From: Parvibaculum sp. | GTDB taxonomy: Bacteria > Pseudomonadota > Alphaproteobacteria > Parvibaculales > Parvibaculaceae | Assembly: GCF_030651915.1 (NCBI RefSeq) | Contig: NZ_JAUSBV010000007.1 | Coordinates: forward strand, 62,001 to 126,000 | DNA length: 64,000 bases | Direction of reading: 5' to 3' | Notes under the pieces: generated by a model | The model's input: the letters and a program-made list of their open reading frames with translations, nothing else | What the model was told of the DNA's origin: nothing | Database searches by the model: none | Made by a program: the position numbers and the translations under genes | Shown here: positions 45,327-57,610 of the stretch, piece after piece | Layout of the letters: every line of letters begins with the position of its first letter | How positions within the stretch are numbered: position 1 is the first letter of the stretch

Positions 45327-46013
45327 TTAGTATGCCGCCGTGGCGGCTTCGTGTTTCCTCTGCGCTCTGCTTGCCTCTGCTTCGAGCGCATAGCCGCCCC
45401 ACTGCTCGGCCATGGCCGCGGCGATGCCGGGGAAGGTTCGGCTGCGCTCTTTCCAGCGATCCGGTCCGGGTGCCGCACGATGGATATGGGACCAAGCGCG
45501 GTGGGTCGCTGTGCCGGGTGCCGGCGGCGTCAGTTTTCTGGTCGGCTTGAGCTTCGGGAGGCCGCGGAGATAGAGGCCGGTTCCCTTGAAGGCGGGATCG
45601 CCAAACCACCAGGGCTGGACTGTCTGCGCGGCCGGCTGGAAATTCTCGATCCGCTCTTTCGCATGCCGATGCATGACCGGATTTTCGACCGCTACACGCT
45701 CGATGGGCGCGTTCCAGCATGCTGAGAACAGTGCCGCGCCTTCGGCAAGCTCATCCCACATTTCCTCAACAGTTCGCCCCGGCGGCGGAACGGAAAGCCA
45801 GCGCACGCCCGAGTTACAGAGCCTCGTACAGGGCGGGTGAAGGACGGCCAAAAGGTCCCAGCCGTCGTCGAGATAATCACGGACATCGCCGACGATGTGG
45901 CGATTGCTCATGTCTTCGCTGGGGAGGATGTCGACAGACCAGACATCATGTCCGAGCGCGGCGAAGGCGCGGCGGACCCGACCGCTTGTTTCGCAGCCGA
46001 TCAGAACCTTCAT
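45327..46013 (-). CDS. phage cytosine-methylase-like protein
   Basis: A 228-residue protein. MKVLIGCETSGRVRRAFAALGHDVWSVDI resembles motif I of C5-methyltransferases, and HPPCTRLCNSG is near the place of the PC motif; ENPVMHRHAKERI follows. It lacks the full target recognition domain. Such proteins are common in phages and may act on their DNA. The start at 46013 has GGAGAG ahead. It overlaps the preceding gene by 68 bases. Confidence 0.7.
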   Translation of the reverse strand: MKVLIGCETSGRVRRAFAALGHDVWSVDILPSEDMSNRHIVGDVRDYLDDGWDLLAVLHPPCTRLCNSGVRWLSVPPPGRTVEEMWDELAEGAALFSACWNAPIERVAVENPVMHRHAKERIENFQPAAQTVQPWWFGDPAFKGTGLYLRGLPKLKPTRKLTPPAPGTATHRAWSHIHRAAPGPDRWKERSRTFPGIAAAMAEQWGGYALEAEASRAQRKHEAATAAY

Positions 46014-46254
46014 GTGTCTCTCCATGCGCTGGAATCCGCTTGTAGACACGCTCCCATCTCGCGGCCGGACCGAGGATCCGGCTATATGTCTCCGCGACGC
46101 GGTCGGGTGCGTGAGTCAAAAGACACTCACGCACCTCGCCCGCGATCCCCCTTTTCCTCATGGCCAGCGTCAGGCCGGTCTCGCGACTCGTGAGGAAGAA
46201 GGCCCCTGCCTCGAACTCGCCAAGCCATGTGGGGGTGTTGATGAGGACCGTCAT
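45946..46254 (-). CDS. unknown element protein, 102 residues
   Basis: Starts at 46254, two bases after the stop of the nuclease gene. The protein begins MTVLINTPTWLGEFEAGAFFL and recognises no family. Its last third overlaps the methylase-like gene, so the true end or the reality of the C-terminal part is uncertain. Confidence 0.45.
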   Translation of the reverse strand: MTVLINTPTWLGEFEAGAFFLTSRETGLTLAMRKRGIAGEVRECLLTHAPDRVAETYSRILGPAARWERVYKRIPAHGETHEGSDRLRNKRSGPPRLRRART

Positions 46255-46256
46255 CG

Positions 46257-47174
46257 TCAATCGGCCGCGTGAAGCGTGCTGTCGACGTCGCGCTGCGCCC
46301 ATGCGGGGAGCGTGAGTATGAAAGCCGTGTCCCGGTCAGGCGTGGCGTCCTGTCGATAGCCGTGCCAGTCGTCGCGCTCGACACAATCAGCGAATTGCCT
46401 CACCGCCTGTCGATTGAGGGCGCGACCGGCGGCGATCGCGTCTTCGTCGAACGCGGCGACGCTACAGAGAAACGGTGCGCTCTTGTCCTGGACAACAAAC
46501 CAGAAGTGTTTCGGCCGCGTGCCGATCACGGCTTCGCAGGCATCGAGATACCATGCCGCTTGCATGTGATAGCCAAGCCCATACGCCTTGCGAGAGAAGT
46601 CGGCCGGGTTGGCTGTCGTGCTCGTTTTCAAGTCAGCGATGAACGAGAAGCTCACTGGCGTCCAGTCGGGACGGGCCTTTAGCCAAACTCCGGTTTCCTT
46701 GTCACGCCAAACGAGCGAGAGCTCGCTGTGACCTTCTCCCGCGAACGCCTTCCCGGCGATGGGATGTGCCAGAATCGCCGCGCGCATCGTACGAATTTCC
46801 GCCGCCGTTCTGGCCAGCAGCGGGATTTTGCCGGCGGCGCGCGCTTCGTCGCGCTGTGTCTGGGCTTCCTTCTTGCGCCAGTCGTCGGCGTCGATCACGT
46901 CGACGGCGGCTGCGAATTTCTCCGTTTCGAGATAGAGAAGATGGACGGCCTGTCCGATATCGAAGTGTGCCTTCTCCTCGCGCTGGTGGTCCGGATTCAG
47001 ATAGCAGCCGTGCCAAAGCTTGGCAGGACATTCGTTGACCAGCGTCCGGGCCATTGAGCTCGACAGTGACGGCTCTGGCGTGAGCTGCGAGTGATAGTCC
47101 GCAGCATCCAGGCCGGCATAGACGCCGGGCTCAGACACAGTTTTCATCCCTGACGTTTCGATGATCTTCTGCAT
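46257..47174 (-). CDS. RecE-like exonuclease VIII / PDDEXK nuclease
   Basis: A 305-residue protein. The PD-(D/E)xK-type core is seen in LKARPDWT, then SFIADLKTST, then YHMQAAWYLDA. The N-terminal SSSMARTLVNECPAKLWHG is also typical of the exodeoxyribonuclease 8-like phage family. With SSB and the RecA-like ATPase it makes a resection-plus-annealing module. Starts at 47174; the ATG at 47144 is an alternative. Confidence 0.82.
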   Translation of the reverse strand: MQKIIETSGMKTVSEPGVYAGLDAADYHSQLTPEPSLSSSMARTLVNECPAKLWHGCYLNPDHQREEKAHFDIGQAVHLLYLETEKFAAAVDVIDADDWRKKEAQTQRDEARAAGKIPLLARTAAEIRTMRAAILAHPIAGKAFAGEGHSELSLVWRDKETGVWLKARPDWTPVSFSFIADLKTSTTANPADFSRKAYGLGYHMQAAWYLDACEAVIGTRPKHFWFVVQDKSAPFLCSVAAFDEDAIAAGRALNRQAVRQFADCVERDDWHGYRQDATPDRDTAFILTLPAWAQRDVDSTLHAAD

Positions 47175-47492
47175 TTCTGAACTCCCATTTCGTTTTCGCC
47201 GGGGGACTAGGGTCCGCTCGAACGCGCTCGCTCACGAGCGCGCGTTCGTAGTGGACCGTCGCACCCGAACTCATGTCTGCTCTGGAAGCGTGTTTCCCCA
47301 AGCTGGTACTTCCCGCCGGAGCCGGGCGATATCCAGCGCGGTCGATCCTGCTGCTGCGGAGGGTCACTTCAAATCCGGGGAGGTCGGGAGGTCGGCTATC
47401 GTGCTTCACGACTGTCAAGAGCGCGATGTCGGGATGCAATCCGGAGCTCACGGCGTGTGTGCTATGTCCCGTCGACCGGATCAGGAAGAACG

Positions 47493-47639
47493 ATGCTCCC
47501 TGCTGCTATGTGTCAGCTTGCGGTCGAGTGCGACGGGCGGGTGCTTGTCGTCGTGCATAGGAAAGAGCTGGTCCGGAAAGTCTCAAATCGCCTGGGGGCG
47601 CTCGGCATAGAGCGGGGCGTCGCAGCGGCCGGATATTGA
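47493..47639 (+). pseudogene. fragment of a DEAD/DEAH-type helicase
   Basis: The frame encodes GRVLVVVHRKELVRKVSNRLG-like sequence, which is motif Ia of phage RadD/UvsW-like helicases, and then stops after VAAAGY. The P-loop motif that should precede it is missing, and the rest of the enzyme is gone. The strand is opposite to the other element genes. It is most likely a deletion remnant. Confidence 0.6.
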
Positions 47640-47908
47640 GCGCGGCCGACCGGCGGGCCGGCGACTGGAAGCGGGAGGATGTCGCGCTCGCCGTAGGCCG
47701 CTCTACGTTGCTAAGAAGCATCGCAAGACCAAAGCGGGCATACGATGAAAACCAATCGATAGGAAGTGGATGGATCACGATCTCACGGCGTTGAGAATTG
47801 CTGTGCCAGTCCGTTAACCGTCATGTTCTCCGCAATGGCGTCATAGCGGGACCAACACGTAAGTCCATCAACTCCCCGAGACGGGGGCGACCTCCGGAAA
47901 CAATCGCG
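47640..47908. other. gap between element and catabolic cluster
   Basis: Contains no convincing gene. One short frame (about 47660-47800) encodes EDVALAVGRSTLLRSIARPKR-like sequence that I cannot place, perhaps another remnant. No copy of the tRNA 3' end is seen. Confidence 0.5.
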
Positions 47909-48997
47909 TCAAGCCACCTTGCGTTTGCTGCTCTTTTTCAGCGCCGGTATGACGTGTCTGGCGAACGAACGCATGCTTTCGGCTGCCTCCTCGTAGCTCA
48001 TGCCGCCGAAAAGGAAGCAGGGATTGATGTCGAATTCGCCCAGAAGCGATTTGCGATATTCGAACTTCTCGACGATTTCCTTGGGCGTCCCCCAGGCCGT
48101 GACATCAAGATAGGTTTTGGCCATTCCCTCCTTGCCGAGTGCGCGAATGGCGTCGACGGCCTGAGCGTAGGACTCGTAGCCCTTGGCGTCTTTAAAATGC
48201 TCGCCGGCCAGTTCATAGTGATCGAGTACCGAAAGCAGATAGTTGGTCACATATTTCTGTCCCAGCTCCTTGGCGCGAGCCGGATCGGTGTCGCAATAGG
48301 TGAAGTCGCATATCATGATCGGCGGTGCGTCGTTGCCGTGCTGCGTCTTATACGCAGCCTTGTATTCCTTGACGGCCTCGGCCTGAGCCTCCCATGGCTT
48401 TTGAGCGAAGATCACCATCCGCGCGCCTGCCCTCGCACACTGAAGAACGGATTCCGGCGACATGGCGACCTGATAGATGCGCCCCTTGAAGGAGCCGCGC
48501 GGATTGGGACGGATTTCGATCCGCTTCTGCGGATAAAAGGGGCCGCTCCCTTCGATGAAACCTGTCTCGAGAGCGTCGATGATCATCGGGCTTGCTTCAT
48601 CGAAGCGTTGGCGCGCTTCGTCCATGTTCACGCCCATGCCGGCATATTCCTTGCGCGCCAGGCCGCGCCCCATCCCGAAGAGTGTTCGGCCTTGGCAAAG
48701 GTGATCCAGCAGGACAACCTTTTCCGCGATCCGAACGGGCACATTCCAGGGAAGGATGACGGCGCCGGTTCCCAGCTTGATACGTTTGGTGCGCGCCGCC
48801 ATGTAGCTCAGGAACTGGGTGTTGTCGGGACAAAACGAATAGTCCTCGAAATGATGCTCGACGGGCCACAATGCGTCGAAGCCGAGTTCTTCCGCTAAAA
48901 GCCCCAAGCGGATTTCCTCGTCATAGACCTGGCCGTCGGTTACGCCGGAGTTGGCCCTGTCGAAATTCTGAAACACCATCTGAACGCCGAATTGCAT
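47909..48997 (-). CDS. LLM class flavin-dependent oxidoreductase
   Basis: A 362-residue luciferase-like monooxygenase with the barrel start MQFGVQMVFQNF, the segment GLLAEELGFDALWPVEHHF, and the VILPWNVPVRIAEKVVLLDHLCQGRTLFGMGRG block. It uses reduced FMN (or F420) and acts on small organic molecules; the substrate is unknown. It is the last gene of the minus-strand pair with the crotonase upstream, 39 bases away. Confidence 0.85.
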   Translation of the reverse strand: MQFGVQMVFQNFDRANSGVTDGQVYDEEIRLGLLAEELGFDALWPVEHHFEDYSFCPDNTQFLSYMAARTKRIKLGTGAVILPWNVPVRIAEKVVLLDHLCQGRTLFGMGRGLARKEYAGMGVNMDEARQRFDEASPMIIDALETGFIEGSGPFYPQKRIEIRPNPRGSFKGRIYQVAMSPESVLQCARAGARMVIFAQKPWEAQAEAVKEYKAAYKTQHGNDAPPIMICDFTYCDTDPARAKELGQKYVTNYLLSVLDHYELAGEHFKDAKGYESYAQAVDAIRALGKEGMAKTYLDVTAWGTPKEIVEKFEYRKSLLGEFDINPCFLFGGMSYEEAAESMRSFARHVIPALKKSSKRKVA

Positions 48998-49036
48998 CGG
49001 AGTGTCTCCCTCTTGTTATGATTTCTATTTTTGGTA

Positions 49037-49849
49037 TTAGCGGCCTCTATAGTTCGGCTTGCGCTTCTCCATGAATGCCTTGGGCCCCTCGCGCGCATCC
49101 TCGGTCTTGAACACGGGCGCTGCGAAACGCGACTCCATACCCATCGCCTCGTTCTCAGGGCGTCCCAGGCATTCGCGGGCGGATTTGCGAATCGCCTGAA
49201 CGGCGATTGGCCCATTCGCGGCGATCTTCTCCGCGAGTTCGAATGCCGCGTCGAGCACCTGCTTCTGGGGAACGACGCGATTCAGGAATCCCAGATCGTA
49301 GGCTTCCTGTGCGCTGATCAGATCGCCGGTGAGCAGCAGTTCCATCGCCCTTGCATAAGGTATCTGGCGCGGAAGGCGCACCGTTGAGCCGCCGCCTGGA
49401 AAAATCGCCCATTTGACTTCCTGCACACCGAGCTTCGCGGTATCCGCGGCGATACGCATGTCAGTTCCTTGCGCCAGCTCCATTCCGCCCGCGACGGCAA
49501 AGCCGTTGATCGCGGCGATGACCGGCTTAGTCACATCGAATGTGCGCAACAAGCCCTTGGCCAGGATATTCGGGTCATCCAGAATTTTCCGGTCCCATTC
49601 GTTTTGCGGTTTGCGTGCGCCATTTATGAGCGGGATGAGTTGACCGAGATCCGCGCCGGAGCAAAACGCCTTGTCTCCGGCGCCGGTGACGATAGCGACG
49701 CGGATATTCACATCGTCGCGCACATCTTCCCAATGACCGGCAAGCCTGACCAGCATTTCCGGACTGAACGAGTTGCGCGCTTCCGGACGGTTGAGTGTGA
49801 CCAGGGCGATGTGGCCTCTTTTTTCGAGCAAGGCCGGTTCGGCCGTCAT
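49037..49849 (-). CDS. enoyl-CoA hydratase/isomerase family protein
   Basis: A 270-residue crotonase. ALVTLNRPEARNSFSPEM near the start, GAGDKAFCSGADL (about 60-75, first oxyanion loop) and INGFAVAGGMELAQGTDMRIA (about 105-125) are diagnostic. It should hydrate or isomerise an enoyl-CoA. The start at 49849 (MTAEPALL) has a good RBS (GGAGG nearby). The divergent gap to the amidohydrolase has a perfect palindrome. Confidence 0.9.
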   Translation of the reverse strand: MTAEPALLEKRGHIALVTLNRPEARNSFSPEMLVRLAGHWEDVRDDVNIRVAIVTGAGDKAFCSGADLGQLIPLINGARKPQNEWDRKILDDPNILAKGLLRTFDVTKPVIAAINGFAVAGGMELAQGTDMRIAADTAKLGVQEVKWAIFPGGGSTVRLPRQIPYARAMELLLTGDLISAQEAYDLGFLNRVVPQKQVLDAAFELAEKIAANGPIAVQAIRKSARECLGRPENEAMGMESRFAAPVFKTEDAREGPKAFMEKRKPNYRGR

Positions 49850-49868
49850 GTTCGTGCCTCCTCCAAAT

Positions 49869-49882
49869 AACACATATGTGTT
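49869..49882. promoter_or_regulatory. palindrome AACACATATGTGTT in a divergent promoter
   Basis: A perfect 14-base palindrome, 20 bases upstream of the crotonase start and about 125 upstream of the amidohydrolase. The same half-sites (AACACATA and TATGTGTT) recur at 58248-58285. A likely site of a common regulator such as the IclR protein of this cluster. Confidence 0.65.
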
Positions 49883-49908
49883 GTTTATCGCATAGATATG
49901 AATTTATC

Positions 49909-49938
49909 TTGACTCGGGGTTAATCGGCTAGCGAATAT
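49909..49938 (+). promoter_or_regulatory. candidate rightward promoter
   Basis: TTGACT (49909-49914), 18 bases, GAATAT (49933-49938), pointing to the amidohydrolase gene at 50006. Confidence 0.35.
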
Positions 49939-50005
49939 TCATGATTAGGAATTTCAAGATTAAAAAGTCGCGGCCTCGAAGCCAGATGCGACATGGGGAG
50001 AGCCA

Positions 50006-51109
50006 ATGATCAAGAAGCCCATATCCGCGGACTCGCACATCACCGAACCTCCGCATTGCTATGTTGACTACATTGATCCCAAATTCCGCGATCGCGCGCC
50101 GCGCATCAAGCGGATCGACAAGGTCGGCGACGCTTTCATCGTCGATGGCATGGGGTCTCCGGTTCCAATGGGGCTGGTGGCCGCCGCCGGCAAGGACCCG
50201 GCGGAGATCACGACAGAGGGCGTCGCTTTCGAAGATCTATGGAAGAGCGGCTGGAACGCCAAGTTCCGCGTCGCGGACCAGGAGAAGGACGGCGTTGCGG
50301 CCGAATTCATCTATCCAACGGTCGGAATGGTGATCTGCAACCATCCCGACTTCGACTACAAGAAAGCCTGCTTCGACGCTTATAATCGTTGGCTGCAGGA
50401 ATACTGCGCGGAGGCGCCTGACCGTCTTTACGGTCTTGCGCAGGTTTCCATGCGGTCGCCGGAAGATGGCGTTGCGGAGATCAGGCATGCGAAGGAGATG
50501 GGCTTCAAGGGCGTGATGATGCCCGGAAACCCCGCCGTCGAGGACTATGATTCGGCTGTATACGACAAGGTCTGGGCGACCGCTGTCGAGTGCGGCATGC
50601 CGCTCTCGTTCCACATCCTGACCGGCAAATCGGACAGTCTTTCGGGTCAGGTCCGGGGACCGCGTATCAACGGCTTCCTGTCGATCATTCGCGGCTGCCA
50701 GGACGTGATGGGTACCTTCATATTCGGCGGCGTCTTCGATCGCTTCCCCAACCTCAAGCTTGTCTGCGTCGAGGCCGATGCGGGCTGGGTTCCGCACTAC
50801 ATGTATCGCATGGACCATGCCTACAAGCGTCATCGCTACTGGATGAAGGCGCCGCCGCTCAAGCGCATGCCGAGCGAATATTTCAGCGACAACATCTATG
50901 TGACGTTCCAGGACGACTGGGTTGCCTTCAGAATGAAGGATATGTGCAACGTTCGCCGCCTGATGTGGGCAAACGACTTCCCGCATTCGGATTCGACCTG
51001 GCCCTGGTCGCAAGCGATGCTCGAAGAGCACACGAAAGATCTGAGTGTGCAGGAACGCAACTGGATATGCCACGACAACGTCGCGGAACTCTACAAGCTT
51101 GCCGTTTGA
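50006..51109 (+). CDS. amidohydrolase-2 family protein
   Basis: A 367-residue TIM-barrel metal enzyme. The N-terminal ADSHITEPP holds the HxH/DxH-like metal site; PLSFHILTG near 205, GGVFDRFPNLKLVCVEADAGW near 250 and WANDFPHSDSTWP near 335 are family blocks. Members are hydrolases or decarboxylases of aromatic acids and related compounds. The RBS GGGGAGAG lies ahead. It is the first of three co-directional genes. Confidence 0.85.
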   Translation: MIKKPISADSHITEPPHCYVDYIDPKFRDRAPRIKRIDKVGDAFIVDGMGSPVPMGLVAAAGKDPAEITTEGVAFEDLWKSGWNAKFRVADQEKDGVAAEFIYPTVGMVICNHPDFDYKKACFDAYNRWLQEYCAEAPDRLYGLAQVSMRSPEDGVAEIRHAKEMGFKGVMMPGNPAVEDYDSAVYDKVWATAVECGMPLSFHILTGKSDSLSGQVRGPRINGFLSIIRGCQDVMGTFIFGGVFDRFPNLKLVCVEADAGWVPHYMYRMDHAYKRHRYWMKAPPLKRMPSEYFSDNIYVTFQDDWVAFRMKDMCNVRRLMWANDFPHSDSTWPWSQAMLEEHTKDLSVQERNWICHDNVAELYKLAV

Positions 51110-51167
51110 CGCTCCGTATACGGACGTGCTGGCTTGATGATTTGCGATTCATAGAAAGAGCGTTTTC

Positions 51168-52850
51168 ATGGACTACGACCTGAAGATCGTGGGCGGATTC
51201 ATCGTGGACGGCACCGGCTCTCCGGGTTATGCCGGAGACGTCGGTATTATCGACGGCAAAATTGTGGCCATGGGACACGCCCCCGCCGGTGCGAGGACGA
51301 CTATCGATGCCCGGGGGCAGGTGGTTGCTCCCGGCATCGTCGACATCCATACGCATTACGATGCGCAACTTCTTTGGGACAGGAAGCTGTCGATCTCGCC
51401 GTGGCACGGTGTGACGACGGTCGTGGTGGGCAATTGCGGCTTCGGCATCGCACCGACGCGCAAGGAGCACCGCAGCCTTATTCTGCGGACGCTCGAGAAT
51501 GTCGAGGGCATGAGCGTCAAGGCGCTTGAGGCCGGTCTCGGCGACGATTGGGGGTTCGAGACGTTTCCCGAATATCTCGATGTCGTGGAAAAGAAGGGTA
51601 CGTTGATCAACGTGGCCGTTCTTCTGGGGCATACGCCGCTGCGCCTTTATGCCCTCGGACCTGAATCCACCGAACGGGCGGCGCGGCCGGACGAGGTCAG
51701 GCGCATGAAGGGCATCATGCGTGAAGGACTGGAGGCAGGCGCGCTCGGCTATGCGACTTCGAAATCGCCGACGCATGTAGGCTATGAGGGGCGGCCGGTT
51801 CCAAGCCGGCTGGCGGAGTTCAGCGAGATACGGGAGATCGCGTCGGCGCTGGGCGAGGCGGGCGAAGGCGTGATACAGGCCACCGTCGGCAAGGAGTTGT
51901 CGTTCGACGAATTCGCGGAATTGAACCGCGTTTCCGGCCGCCATGTCAGTTGGACGGCGTTGCTGGGCGGTGGCGGTGTGCTGAATGTCGGCTCGGCAGC
52001 CGAGCAGTTGGCGCGCTCAAACGAACTTCAATCGGCTGGTTACGCAGTATTTCCGCAGGTCACCTGCAGGCCGCTCAATTTTGAATTTCGATTCGAACAG
52101 CCGTTTCTGTTCCAGAGCATGCCGGTCTTCGCGCCGGTGAACAAAGCCGACCGCGCGGAAAAACTGAGGCTTTACGCCGACAACTCTTTCCGGTCGGGAT
52201 TCCGGGACGCGATGCGTGGCCCGATGCTCAATGCATGGGACAAAGCGGTCATCGCTCATTGTCCGGATCGGCCGGAGTTCGGGGAACGGCTGGTGAGCGA
52301 CGTAGCCGCAGAACTAGGATGCAACTCGATCGATCTTGCGCTGGATCTTTCGATTCAAAGCGATCTGCAAGCGCGGTTCCGTCTGCCTGTCGCGAACGCG
52401 GACGAAGATGAGGTGGCAACGTTGCTGCGCGATTCCTGCACGGTGCTTGGCCTCTCGGACGCAGGCGCGCATGCGAGCCAACTCTGCGATGCGTGTTTTT
52501 CCACCCATCTTCTCGGGAGATGGGTCCGTGAAAAGCACGTCTTGACGCTGGAGGAGGCGGTGCGGATGCTGACATCGCGGCCCGCCGAGGTGTTCGGCAT
52601 CAAGGATCGCGGTCGCCTTGCTGTGGGAATGCCCGCCGATGTCCTGATCTTCGACGCCGAAACGGTTGGCGCAAGTTCCCTTCGCAGAGTCTACGACCTG
52701 CCTGCTGGCGAAGACCGGCTGATTTCCGATGCTTCGGGCATTTCGGCCGTCGTCGTCAACGGGACATTGGTCCGGCGCAATGGCGTCGACGTGTTGGGCG
52801 CCGAAGGTCGTTTGCCAGGCCGCCTGTTGCGACATGGCGCGGCGGCCTGA
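51168..52850 (+). CDS. amidohydrolase, N-acyl-D-amino-acid deacylase-like
   Basis: A 560-residue urease-superfamily enzyme. The metal site HTHYDAQL lies near 65-72, VDGTGSPGYAGDVGI near 15 is typical of deacylase-type proteins, and the C-terminal GRLAVGMPADVLIFDAETV closes the small domain. The substrate is unknown; D-amino-acid amides or hydantoin-like rings are possible. It lies 58 bases after the first amidohydrolase, with the esterase next, so the three act in one operon. Confidence 0.85.
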   Translation: MDYDLKIVGGFIVDGTGSPGYAGDVGIIDGKIVAMGHAPAGARTTIDARGQVVAPGIVDIHTHYDAQLLWDRKLSISPWHGVTTVVVGNCGFGIAPTRKEHRSLILRTLENVEGMSVKALEAGLGDDWGFETFPEYLDVVEKKGTLINVAVLLGHTPLRLYALGPESTERAARPDEVRRMKGIMREGLEAGALGYATSKSPTHVGYEGRPVPSRLAEFSEIREIASALGEAGEGVIQATVGKELSFDEFAELNRVSGRHVSWTALLGGGGVLNVGSAAEQLARSNELQSAGYAVFPQVTCRPLNFEFRFEQPFLFQSMPVFAPVNKADRAEKLRLYADNSFRSGFRDAMRGPMLNAWDKAVIAHCPDRPEFGERLVSDVAAELGCNSIDLALDLSIQSDLQARFRLPVANADEDEVATLLRDSCTVLGLSDAGAHASQLCDACFSTHLLGRWVREKHVLTLEEAVRMLTSRPAEVFGIKDRGRLAVGMPADVLIFDAETVGASSLRRVYDLPAGEDRLISDASGISAVVVNGTLVRRNGVDVLGAEGRLPGRLLRHGAAA

Positions 52851-52865
52851 GGAGGGCGTGCAAAA

Positions 52866-53759
52866 ATGAGTCTTGAGGAACTTGCTATCGTTCGTCAGCT
52901 GCTTACGGGCCTTGTGACCGAGGAGGCTCGTTCTCTTGAGGATTTTCGTACCTCGTATGACGAGGCCGGAAAAGCATTCGGTCTTCCCGAAGGCGTGACA
53001 GTCACGCCGGTTTCCGCCGGCGGGGTTCCCGGCGAATGGCTGGCACCGGCTGCCGGCGCCGGCAAGCGGGTTTTGCTCTATCTGCATGGAGGGGGCTATG
53101 CGCTTGGTTCTCTCGACTCGCATCGCCATCTTGCGGCGCATATAGCTCTTGCCCTGAATGGCCGGGTTCTGCTGATCGACTACAGACGGTCGCCAGAGCA
53201 TCCATTTCCGGCTGCGGTCGATGATGCACTTGCTTCTTATCGCTGGTTAATCGAGACGGGTGTCGATCCGGCGAAGCTCGCCGTGGCAGGAGATTCGGCT
53301 GGCGGCGGTCTGACGGTCGCCACGCTTCTTGCGGCGCGCGATGCCGGTCTCAGACTTCCGGCCGCAGCCGTTTGTATTTCGCCTTGGGCCAATCTTGAAA
53401 ATAAAGGCGCATCTTACGGCGCGAAGGCGAATGTGGACCCGATGGTGCGCCATGCCGATCTTGAGCTATGGACGGCGGCCTATCTGGGTACTTCAACCCC
53501 GCGCAGGATGCCTCTAGCATCGCCAGTATACGCCGATCTCAAGGGATTGCCGCCATTCCTGATTCAGGTCGGCAGTTCGGAGGTTTTGCTCTCGGATAGC
53601 CATTTACTGGCCGATAGATTGAAAGAAGTCGGCGTATCCGCCGATCTCCATGTCTGGCCGAACATGATTCATGTCTGGCACTGGTTTGCGCCGGTCTTGA
53701 GCGAAGGCCGGGCGGCGATCGACGAGATGGCCAGCTTCCTGAATACAAAGCTCGGATGA
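52866..53759 (+). CDS. alpha/beta hydrolase, hormone-sensitive-lipase family
   Basis: A 297-residue carboxylesterase. HGGGY (74-78) forms the oxyanion hole; GDSAG (142-146) carries the nucleophile Ser144; the later LPPFLIQVGSSEVLLSDS block has the acidic residue, and MIHVWHW the His. It hydrolyses an ester or lactone. RBS GAGGAGG overlaps the end of the upstream gene. It converges with the IclR gene with no gap. Confidence 0.92.
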   Translation: MSLEELAIVRQLLTGLVTEEARSLEDFRTSYDEAGKAFGLPEGVTVTPVSAGGVPGEWLAPAAGAGKRVLLYLHGGGYALGSLDSHRHLAAHIALALNGRVLLIDYRRSPEHPFPAAVDDALASYRWLIETGVDPAKLAVAGDSAGGGLTVATLLAARDAGLRLPAAAVCISPWANLENKGASYGAKANVDPMVRHADLELWTAAYLGTSTPRRMPLASPVYADLKGLPPFLIQVGSSEVLLSDSHLLADRLKEVGVSADLHVWPNMIHVWHWFAPVLSEGRAAIDEMASFLNTKLG

Positions 53760-54599
53760 TTACGGCGCTATATCATCGTCGCCTTCGAGCTGGTCCACGT
53801 CGCCGAGGGTCTCCTTAGGGCTTTGACCGTTTTGTGAAATGTGCTCGGCGATGGCGTTTTTCAATAACTCTGCGAATGTTTGTTTGCGACTGCGAAAATA
53901 CTCTTTGGGAGCGGCTATTCCGATGGCGACCGGACGTCCGGACGGACCCGTCGGAATGGGCATCGCCAGCATGGTGGCCCCCGGAGTCACGAGATCGCTG
54001 TAAAGCGCGAAGCCGCGTTTTCTGATTCTTTGCAGTTCGTCTTCGATCTCCTGCGTCGATGCCCGCCGCTCCGGCATGGCGGCAAGGGCGTCCTGAATCA
54101 AACGTCTCGCTTCGAGCAAGGGAAGTTCGCTGAGCAGAACGCGGCCAATCGTCGAAAAAGCGAGCATTCGCCTGGTGCTTGGCTTGACATGAAAGCGGAT
54201 GGGCGACGTGCCTTGAATCACCTTTACATATTGAGCATGGTTTCCCAGACGCGCAGCAAGGATGATCGTGCACCCCGTATCGGCCGAAAGCCGTCTCATA
54301 AGGCGCTGAACATTCCGGATCGGTAACGCCTCGGCCTCCACCCAGTTTCCCAGCAGAGATATCCGGATGCTCGGAAAAAAAGTCCTGCCCCGGTCGTCGT
54401 GCTCCAGATAACCGAGGCTGACAAGGCTCTTCAAAAGAGCTGCGGTGCTGGAATGAGGATAACTCAGCGCCTGCGCCACGTCTTGAATCGTCACCGGGCG
54501 TCTGACTTCGTCGAAATACTCGAAAATCTCCAGAACGCGGGTCGCGGATTTTACCGTTGCCGCCGAGGGTAGTTCGGATTTGAGGATGTTAGTGTTCAT
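53760..54599 (-). CDS. IclR family transcriptional regulator
   Basis: A 279-residue regulator with an N-terminal winged helix (about 15-75, VTIQDVAQALSYPHSSTAALLKSLVSLGYLEHDDRGRTFFPS) and a C-terminal GAF-like effector domain with REAI-type blocks (FALYSDLVTPGATMLAMPI). It is the last gene of the minus-strand run and the only regulator in the catabolic cluster, so it is a candidate to bind AACACATA/TATGTGTT. The effector may be an acyl-CoA or free acid. Confidence 0.9.
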   Translation of the reverse strand: MNTNILKSELPSAATVKSATRVLEIFEYFDEVRRPVTIQDVAQALSYPHSSTAALLKSLVSLGYLEHDDRGRTFFPSIRISLLGNWVEAEALPIRNVQRLMRRLSADTGCTIILAARLGNHAQYVKVIQGTSPIRFHVKPSTRRMLAFSTIGRVLLSELPLLEARRLIQDALAAMPERRASTQEIEDELQRIRKRGFALYSDLVTPGATMLAMPIPTGPSGRPVAIGIAAPKEYFRSRKQTFAELLKNAIAEHISQNGQSPKETLGDVDQLEGDDDIAP

Positions 54600-54657
54600 G
54601 CGACAACTCTGATTTCATATGGTCTCTTGCCGCGCCCTCGTTTTTTCATTTGTTTCC

Positions 54658-57571
<2,914 letters not shown>

Positions 57572-57610
57572 TGTCCCGATCCTGCTCTTGAATTGTTATT
57601 TCTCCTGCGC

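Noticed and set aside
47131..47451. 106-residue minus-strand frame upstream of the RecE-like nuclease
   Set aside because: No RBS, no recognisable motif, and it overlaps the nuclease start.
47775..47800. TCTCACGGCG match to the tRNA-Glu anticodon arm as a possible att site
   Set aside because: Only ten bases match and the tRNA 3' part is absent; chance is likely.
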